8,861 nt of DNA from a bacterium. Lineage in GTDB: Bacteria; Patescibacteriota; Minisyncoccia; Phycocordibacterales; UBA5272. Shown in pieces: positions 1 through 5,448 of the stretch. The notes below the pieces were generated by a model. It was not told where the DNA came from. It searched no databases and was given only the letters and a program-made list of their open reading frames with translations. Location of the stretch: assembly GCA_023267475.1 (NCBI GenBank), contig JAHFND010000021.1, positions 1 through 8,861 of the forward strand. The letters run 5' to 3'. Within the stretch, counting starts at the first letter, position 1. Every line of letters begins with the position of its first letter. Position numbers and translations under genes: made by a program.

Positions 1-459
1 TTCTTCCAAAATTCTGAGCATATCTTCATATGCATCTTGTGTACCCTTACTTGGTCTTCCGTGAAGCATTAAAGGTTTATTTAATTTTACAGCAACAGCT
101 ACTTGTTTCTTGAAAAAATCTTTTTGTCTTTCTTTTTCTCCTTCTATATTTTCTTTAAGACGAAAATAATCCAGTCCACATTCACCTATCGCTAATACTT
201 TTTCATGTCGTGCCAACTTTTCAAATTCTTCTTCATTCCATGTTTCACTAATATTATCTGCAGGATGAATACCAACTGTCGCAAAAATATTTTCATGTTT
301 CTCTGCAAGCGCTATCGCCTCTTTGCTTTCTTTCATGTCAGTACCGATAGTAATAGTACCGACTCCACGCTGTTTCATTTGTGAAATTATAGTATCTCTA
401 TCTTCATCAAAAGCTTTATCGTGAAGATGTGAATGAATATCGAAAAACGCGTACTGCAT
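1..459 (-). CDS. tatD: TatD family metal-dependent hydrolase/DNase, N-terminal 153 residues (3' end cut by the window)
   Basis: TatD enzymes are TIM-barrel hydrolases that use two metal ions. Characterised members are 3'-5' exonucleases or DNases acting in the cytoplasm in DNA repair and turnover. The visible 153 codons begin MQYAFFDIHSHLHD and carry the family landmarks: the HxH metal pair (H9, H11) after the first strand, VGIHPAD at about 62-68, IGECGLDYFR with the metal-binding Glu at E93, and MLHGRP with His at H133. The later His and Asp ligands lie beyond the window, so the active site cannot be checked in full; a complete family member is about 250-260 aa. The ATG at 459 fits the family N-terminus and lies 2 bp after the metG stop (TAATTATG). 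No Shine-Dalgarno sequence is visible, so translation is probably coupled to metG. The metG-tatD order is also seen in Firmicutes, where rnmV and ksgA often follow. The family call is firm; the exact substrate is not known. Confidence 0.93.
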   Translation of the reverse strand, partial: MQYAFFDIHSHLHDKAFDEDRDTIISQMKQRGVGTITIGTDMKESKEAIALAEKHENIFATVGIHPADNISETWNEEEFEKLARHEKVLAIGECGLDYFRLKENIEGEKERQKDFFKKQVAVAVKLNKPLMLHGRPSKGTQDAYEDMLRILEE

Positions 460-461
460 AA

Positions 462-1910
462 TTATGCTAAACGATTAAATAATGGTTTTTCTGGCATAGA
501 ATTATCTTTAACATAACTCTTAATCAAATCACTAGTTTTAGGAATGAATGGTTGAAGTAATCTAGCGATATTATAAAGTTTAATTCTCATTTCTTTAATA
601 ATCTCTTTCCCTTTTTCTTCATCAACTTTAACCAACTTAAAAGGTTCACTGCTTTGAATATAGCCATCCAATTCTTTTACCTCTTTTACTACAAACTCTA
701 GAGCTCTTTTTGTGTCATAACTTTCAAATGCCTTTTTGTAATCCGTAGGTAAAACAATTTCATCTGGACGAATTCCTTCAGACAAGTGTGTCGCGGACAT
801 CTTCATGATACGACTAGTAAGATTTCCAATTCCATTTGCAAGATGTGCAGTATATGATGCTTTTATAGTATCCATTGTTAGATCTCCATCTTCAAATGAA
901 GGTATTTCGTGAAGTAAGATAAAGCGAAGTGCTTCCCCAGCAAGTTCGCCAGCTGGAGATTCAAACATTTTCAAAATCTCTTGTGGATCAAGTACGTTTC
1001 CAAGTGTCTTACTCATTTTCTGTCCACCTGAAGTAATAAATCCGTGTACCAATATTCTCTTTGGGAGAGGAAGACCGGAAGCAATTAACATCGCAGGCCA
1101 AATCGCTGCATGAAAACGTAGAATATCCTTACCTATTATGTGAGTAGTGTTCGCCCATCTTTCTTCGTCAAACTTATCCGTTCCATAACCAATAGCTGTG
1201 ATGTAATTTGAAAGCGCATCACACCATACATACATCACTTGTGTATCATCATCCGGCACTGGAATACCCCAAGACACTTTACTCTTTGGACGAGAAAAAG
1301 ACACGTCTTCAAGACCTCTATCAAGTAACGCCATGATTTCATTCTTTCTGCTTTGTGGATATATTTTTAATTCATCAGAACTAATCTTCTCTTTTATTTG
1401 ATTTGTATATTGTGATAATTTAAAGAAATAATTTTCTTCTTCAACAATCTCTGGCTTCGTCAAATGAAGAGGACATTCCCCTTTTTCATTTAAATCTACA
1501 TCTCTCTTAAACTCTTCACATCCAATACAGTACAATGCTTTATATTTTCTTTTTTCTATAGTCCCAGCATCCACAAGTTTCTTCCACAAGGCTTGTGCTC
1601 CTAAATAATGTTTTTCTTTATCACTTGTACGAACAAAAAAATCATAATCAACAGAAAGATTTTTATCCAAATCCAAAAAAGATTTTGCATTCATATCAAC
1701 AAATTCTTGTACTGGTGTATTTGATTCCTTTGCTTTCTGCTCTATCTTTTGTCCATGTTCATCCATTCCTGTAATAAAATAAACATCCTCACCGGTTATT
1801 TTATAAAAACGAGATATGGTATCAGCTGTTACAAATTCAAAAGCGTGCCCAATATGTGGCGCTGCATTACCATATGCAATCGCAGTAGTTATCAAATGCT
1901 TATCCTTCAT
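462..1910 (-). CDS. metG: methionyl-tRNA synthetase, short form without C-terminal tRNA-binding domain
   Basis: This class I synthetase charges tRNA-Met, including initiator tRNA, with methionine in the cytoplasm. The Rossmann core starts at once: the HIGH motif is PHIGH (H19-H22), followed by GMDEHG (48-53). A zinc knuckle has ligands C128, C131, C146 and H149 (CIGC...CPLH). This is the single-zinc Cys3His type I recall from Thermus MetRS, not the double-knuckle E. coli type. Further signatures are NYFF (160-163), YVWCDALSNY (227-236), HIIGKDILRFH (257-267) and the KMSKS loop GGQKMSKTLGN (295-305). The helical anticodon-binding domain fills about 350-470, and the protein ends at 482. Bacillus-type enzymes of about 650 aa carry an extra C-terminal EMAP-like tRNA-binding and dimer domain that is absent here, so a monomer is likely. 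The first motif reads AYGNAAPHIGH instead of the more usual YYVNxxPHIGH. The start at 1910 leaves an 11-bp overlap with the upstream permease gene and has only a weak purine-rich stretch before it. The stop is 2 bp before tatD. Confidence 0.97.
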   Translation of the reverse strand: MKDKHLITTAIAYGNAAPHIGHAFEFVTADTISRFYKITGEDVYFITGMDEHGQKIEQKAKESNTPVQEFVDMNAKSFLDLDKNLSVDYDFFVRTSDKEKHYLGAQALWKKLVDAGTIEKRKYKALYCIGCEEFKRDVDLNEKGECPLHLTKPEIVEEENYFFKLSQYTNQIKEKISSDELKIYPQSRKNEIMALLDRGLEDVSFSRPKSKVSWGIPVPDDDTQVMYVWCDALSNYITAIGYGTDKFDEERWANTTHIIGKDILRFHAAIWPAMLIASGLPLPKRILVHGFITSGGQKMSKTLGNVLDPQEILKMFESPAGELAGEALRFILLHEIPSFEDGDLTMDTIKASYTAHLANGIGNLTSRIMKMSATHLSEGIRPDEIVLPTDYKKAFESYDTKRALEFVVKEVKELDGYIQSSEPFKLVKVDEEKGKEIIKEMRIKLYNIARLLQPFIPKTSDLIKSYVKDNSMPEKPLFNRLA

Positions 1911-2946
1911 ATGATTTTCTTTTTTCTAAATCGTGAGCAAGTTCCATAAAGATAGAAGCAAATGGTACAGCAAGTAATACTCCCCATATTCCAGCTAATT
2001 TTGCTCCGACAATAATTGCAATAATTACAATAACAGAAGGAACTCCTACCATCTTACTCATCACACGAGGGTATAGCACATGACTCTCAAGCTGAGAAAT
2101 AATTATGTAAATGACTGCTACTATTCCAAGTAATTGAACTCCACCATGAGTCCATGCCAAGAAGAATGCTGGAACCATAGCAAGAGTAAGTCCCACCATA
2201 GGAATAAGTTCACCGACGAATGCGAGAATCGCTAGGAGTGCTGCATACGGCATGTTCAAAATAAGGTTTGGAATATACACAAGTAAAGATACTAGTAGTG
2301 ACAACAATAATTGTCCTTGCATCCAAAGGCCTATTTTCTTTTGTGCACGTCCCCAAAGATCTTCCATATATCCTTCATAAACTTTTGGTACAAGTATTCT
2401 TAAAAACTTCTGAACTCCACGCTCTTCAAGAGCTAGATAAAAAGCTAAAACAAAAGTAAGCACGAGATTTACAACACCACTAAGAACCAGAGATGTAGTA
2501 GCGAATACCCCACTTGTACCGAAGAATGCATTTTTTAGAAGTGTAAGAATCTCGCCTTTTGAAATATCTCTTGATAAGTCTTGAATAGTCAAAGATAAAT
2601 CTTTAAAACCAAGATCACTTCCAAAAATCTGTACCGAATCAAGAATTTGTGGAAGAGTTTTAATAAATCGAACAATATCATCTACAAGAGGAGGAATAAA
2701 TATAAGCGCAGTTGCAGCTAAAACCAGTACTAAAGATAGAAATAGAATTGTAACTGCAAACCCACGAGAAATCCCCCACTTCATAAACATCCTTACTGGA
2801 ATCTCAATAGCTGAGGCTAATATAACTGCAACTAGTAGTGCTATAACAAAATCACTTACATAAAAAAGCCCAGCAAAAATAGTAACCCAGCAAAGGAATT
2901 TAACAATAGTACTTGACGCTATGGTGATACGTACGCTTTCTTTCAT
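1900..2946 (-). CDS. AI-2E family transporter (UPF0118/PerM-type permease)
   Basis: A polytopic inner-membrane protein of 348 aa, the normal size for the AI-2E exporter (PerM/YdiK/TqsA) superfamily. Members have been linked to autoinducer-2 export or to Na+/H+ antiport, so the substrate cannot be given from sequence. The hydrophobic pattern fits the family: helices at about 14-30, 33-50 and 62-85; a soluble segment 88-140 rich in charged residues; then helices at about 150-172, 208-230, 233-262, 268-285 and 303-335. The family signature near the C-terminus is clear: QLESHVLYPRVMSKMVGVPS (285-304), followed by GAKLAGIWGVLLAVP (314-328). EER and PKVYE near 174-191 follow the fifth helix, as in homologues. 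The ATG at 2946 has a good AGGA Shine-Dalgarno 7 nt upstream, and that motif lies in the 3' arm of a small hairpin. The last 11 bp, including the stop, overlap the start of metG (ATGAAGGATAA), indicating translational coupling. Confidence 0.92.
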   Translation of the reverse strand: MKESVRITIASSTIVKFLCWVTIFAGLFYVSDFVIALLVAVILASAIEIPVRMFMKWGISRGFAVTILFLSLVLVLAATALIFIPPLVDDIVRFIKTLPQILDSVQIFGSDLGFKDLSLTIQDLSRDISKGEILTLLKNAFFGTSGVFATTSLVLSGVVNLVLTFVLAFYLALEERGVQKFLRILVPKVYEGYMEDLWGRAQKKIGLWMQGQLLLSLLVSLLVYIPNLILNMPYAALLAILAFVGELIPMVGLTLAMVPAFFLAWTHGGVQLLGIVAVIYIIISQLESHVLYPRVMSKMVGVPSVIVIIAIIVGAKLAGIWGVLLAVPFASIFMELAHDLEKRKSYEG

Positions 2947-2952
2947 ACTCGT

Positions 2953-2967
2953 ATCCTACCATAGGAT
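2953..2967 (-). promoter_or_regulatory. small hairpin carrying the Shine-Dalgarno of the AI-2E permease gene
   Basis: The minus strand reads ATCCTA-TGG-TAGGAT, a perfect 6-bp inverted repeat with a 3-nt loop. Its 3' arm contains AGGA, the only clear Shine-Dalgarno in the window, placed 7 nt before the ATG at 2946. If folded, the hairpin would hide the ribosome binding site of the permease gene. No U-run follows it, so it is not a terminator. The stem is short and AT-rich, so it may be marginal. It lies in the 42-bp gap between the two membrane-protein genes. Confidence 0.4.
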
Positions 2968-2988
2968 GAAGGAAGCATAAAGCTTGAA

Positions 2989-4854
2989 TTATCTATCTAC
3001 TACACGAGAAGGATCTACTGTCCAACTCTCCCCAAATATATTAGTAGTAAGCGGTGACACTGTTGTGCGAATATGTGCCTTACTTATTTCTTCATCAGCA
3101 TCTAATACAAGTCCAGAAGTAATAGCCGGTGTTTGACCTACATGACTTTGAGAAGGCCTTACAGAGACTCCTACGTCAGCTGTTATAGTCTTTCCTGCTT
3201 CTAATCTACCAATGTTCCAAGTTACTGTTCTCTTGTCTGAATCATAACTAATACTGCTGTTATTTGATGTCGTATTTCTCCAAGTCACATACGCAGGCAA
3301 AATAAATGAGACTTTACTATTAACTAAAGCATTTTGTGCAGATACGATTATATGCGCAGTATATGTAGTGTCTATATTAGGTTGTGGTGGTATAGGTCCA
3401 GAATTTTGGAAAGGAGAATTTTTATATGCAGTTTGTGCTGATAAAGTGGCACTACCTTGGACGATCCAAACTTTAGAAATCTTAGATGTAACATCATCTT
3501 TATCTTTCATCGTAGCCCTACCATTCATTGTGATATTAAGCGAAGGAGAGTTAGTTCCTTTATTAACTATCGGTATAGTCACTGTAAAAGATCCTTGAGC
3601 ATGTGGGGGGAGAGCATCTAAGTTATCCACTGAACTCTTATCCCAAGAAATAGTTTGAGCTCTTGAATCATAATATCCAATATCAGGATCTACATCTTTC
3701 AAAAGTGGTGCATCTCCTCCTATGTTCATCAAAAATGATACATTTCTAAGTGTGCTATCACTACTATTTGCATAAGTTATAGTTATTCTGGATTTATCTC
3801 CATATCTTAAAGTCTCTGAAGATCCTCTTTCTGTATCCATGCCGATTGCAATTGAAAGCGGAGAAGATCTTAACTGTATATCAAACGTCTGAGTAGCATA
3901 AACAACTCCGATACTTGTAATAATTCCTCCCTTTGATCCAATCAGAGCTTTTATAGTATTTGTTTCCCCTGTACTTCCAGAGATAGACCCTGTTACAGTG
4001 ACTGTCTGAGTGTCCCCTTGTTTAAGGGCTGGTATATCCCACAATTGCCCACGAGTACTAGCCTTCGGAGATACATCAGTAACTGTAAAATTAGTAGGAA
4101 GCATTAGTTGTAATGTGCTAGGTAGAGATGTAGTCGCTGTGTTATTTTTAACAGTAAAAGTAAATGTCCCTTCTTGTCCTATAGAAAGAGTACTTGGACC
4201 ATCAATATGAACAGAGAGTGGTGGGGTTTTTAAAATAACTGATGTAGTAACCACTTTATTAAACAAAGCATTAGAGCCAGCTACTTTATACTCTAATTTC
4301 ATTTGGATATCTCGTGATTCTGATTCACTACCATAAACAGTTATTTGAAAATCTTGCTTCTTATATTCATTAACTCCTACCGTCCCGAGATCATGTTTTT
4401 CATTTATTTTTTGTTGTTGATCTTGTGACCCTGTACCCTGTTCATATATTAGGGTAAGTGTTGCATTCTGTAATGCTGAGCCGTTTCTATTTTGTAAAGT
4501 AACAGTAAGTGGAGTAGCTTGCCCTCCTTCTATGTAAGGAAGAACTTCCATAGACATATCTATGTTTCCACTAGATACAACATTGCGAGAAGATAAAATA
4601 CGCCAAGCGGCAAAACCTAGAGACAATATAAGTAAAATAAGTGAGATTATTAAAAATTTTGCACCAAATGATAAAGCTCCATCTTCGTGCACTTCTTTAA
4701 TAATAGGAGTAGTTTCCCCCCATGATGTGGGCAAGTCTAAATTCCTGACCTCACGAACTGAGTGAAGTGTAGGATCTTCCATCTTTTTCTTTGGATCATA
4801 TAATTCATGCTCTATTGTATCCAGAGCACTACTTTCATTCTCAGGTATTTCCAT
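2989..4854 (-). CDS. single-pass membrane protein with tandem DUF11/Ig-like extracellular domains
   Basis: A 621-aa protein of unknown function. Residues 1-62 are hydrophilic and acidic with a KKK cluster (22-24) and look cytoplasmic. Residues 63-85 (GAKFLIISLILLILSLGFAA) form one strong membrane helix, followed by WRILSSR. About 530 residues would then be outside the cell. These divide into roughly four beta-rich units of 110-130 residues, at about 100-210, 211-330, 331-465 and 475-605. Units share the order of an opening strand (PPLSVHIDGP, SSPLSIAIG), a central strand with a Thr/Asn pattern (FTFTVKNNT, ITITYANSS), a Trp strand (LWDIPAL, ISWDKSS, VTWNIGRL) and a closing TVTVTG/TVTIPI/ITADVGV strand, which matches DUF11/CARDB-type conserved repeats. 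There is no cleavable signal, lipobox, LPXTG motif or enzymatic motif, and there are very few Cys. A scaffold or adhesive role is inferred. The ATG at 4854 has no Shine-Dalgarno; a TGCTATACT element lies just upstream. The architecture is reminiscent of Patescibacteria surface proteins. Confidence 0.85.
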   Translation of the reverse strand: MEIPENESSALDTIEHELYDPKKKMEDPTLHSVREVRNLDLPTSWGETTPIIKEVHEDGALSFGAKFLIISLILLILSLGFAAWRILSSRNVVSSGNIDMSMEVLPYIEGGQATPLTVTLQNRNGSALQNATLTLIYEQGTGSQDQQQKINEKHDLGTVGVNEYKKQDFQITVYGSESESRDIQMKLEYKVAGSNALFNKVVTTSVILKTPPLSVHIDGPSTLSIGQEGTFTFTVKNNTATTSLPSTLQLMLPTNFTVTDVSPKASTRGQLWDIPALKQGDTQTVTVTGSISGSTGETNTIKALIGSKGGIITSIGVVYATQTFDIQLRSSPLSIAIGMDTERGSSETLRYGDKSRITITYANSSDSTLRNVSFLMNIGGDAPLLKDVDPDIGYYDSRAQTISWDKSSVDNLDALPPHAQGSFTVTIPIVNKGTNSPSLNITMNGRATMKDKDDVTSKISKVWIVQGSATLSAQTAYKNSPFQNSGPIPPQPNIDTTYTAHIIVSAQNALVNSKVSFILPAYVTWRNTTSNNSSISYDSDKRTVTWNIGRLEAGKTITADVGVSVRPSQSHVGQTPAITSGLVLDADEEISKAHIRTTVSPLTTNIFGESWTVDPSRVVDR

Positions 4855-4863
4855 GTACTACAC

Positions 4864-4872
4864 AGTATAGCA
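4864..4872 (-). promoter_or_regulatory. candidate extended -10 promoter element upstream of the DUF11-like gene
   Basis: On the minus strand the 29-bp gap after recO contains TGCTATACT, a good match to an extended -10 box (TGnTATAAT). The nearest -35-like hexamer, TTGTAA at 4884-4889, is only 14 nt away, so recognition would rest on the extended -10. A start about 7 nt downstream would fall within a few bases of the ATG at 4854, giving a leaderless or nearly leaderless mRNA. That agrees with the lack of a Shine-Dalgarno before this ATG. Found by eye only, and such matches are frequent in AT-rich DNA. Confidence 0.35.
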
Positions 4873-4883
4873 AGTAAATCTAA

Positions 4884-5438
4884 TTACAATTGTGCTTCTT
4901 TAAGAACAGCGTGGACATGATTTCTTATATTTTTTTCCACTAAAAGTAGATGAGTATATAAGTCATTTACACTCCAAGATAAATACTCTTTCATATTCTT
5001 TGCGCCGAGAACTTTTACATCTGCATAACCAAGCTCTGTTAGAATGATGTAGTACAAAAGTAATCTTAATTTTTGGACATCATATTTTTTAGCCTCATTT
5101 ATTAGATCTATTATTCTATCGTAGAGAATTTTATGTTCTCCTTCTCCCCGAATAAATCTAGCAATGAGAGATGTGACTTCGTGAATAATTTTATCTTCCA
5201 ATTTTTGTTCTTCAGCACCAACTAGACGCCAAACTTCTTTCCCTTGTACGAGAGTCACTAAAGCTAAAGAGCGTGGAAGTACGTGTGCACGAAGTTTACT
5301 TTCTAGTTTACGAATACTCTTGGCATGAGCCATAATAAGCCCAAACTCTCTAGTGAAAAGTTTGTACACTCTGTCATTTTCACCATTCGCATAAGAATCT
5401 ATTACTATGCTTTTGGTTGTGTATTTCTCTATAGCCAT
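4884..5438 (-). CDS. recO: DNA repair protein RecO, short form
   Basis: RecO works with RecR to load RecA onto SSB-coated single-stranded DNA at gaps and anneals complementary strands. The N-terminal OB-fold is well conserved: MAIEKYTTKSIVIDSY, then GENDRVYKLFTREFGL (19-34), AKSIRKLESKLR (39-50, the basic DNA-binding stretch) and a strand pattern up to about residue 80. A helical bundle follows, with LRLLLYYIILTELGYA (124-139) matching the helix that ends in LGY/LGF in homologues. Directly after this, many RecO proteins carry a Cys4 zinc finger; here there is no cysteine at all. The protein ends at 184 residues against about 240-250 usually, with the end of the helical domain shortened. The ATG at 5438 is 10 bp after the ileS stop with no visible Shine-Dalgarno, so coupling to ileS is likely. 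The stop is 29 bp before the downstream gene. I take it as a functional reduced RecO, not a pseudogene, because the frame is intact and the N-terminal motif strong. Confidence 0.9.
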   Translation of the reverse strand: MAIEKYTTKSIVIDSYANGENDRVYKLFTREFGLIMAHAKSIRKLESKLRAHVLPRSLALVTLVQGKEVWRLVGAEEQKLEDKIIHEVTSLIARFIRGEGEHKILYDRIIDLINEAKKYDVQKLRLLLYYIILTELGYADVKVLGAKNMKEYLSWSVNDLYTHLLLVEKNIRNHVHAVLKEAQL

Positions 5439-5448
5439 TTAAGTGCGA

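Noticed and set aside
2971..2988. A terminator between the repeat-protein gene and the permease gene
   Set aside because: Only a 4-bp AAGC/GCTT stem can be drawn on the minus strand, and there is no T-run after it.
3605..3610. A run of six G (C on the coding strand) in the repeat-protein gene as a phase-variable tract
   Set aside because: It encodes a normal Pro-Pro pair (LPPHAQ) in frame and is too short and isolated to argue for slipped-strand switching.
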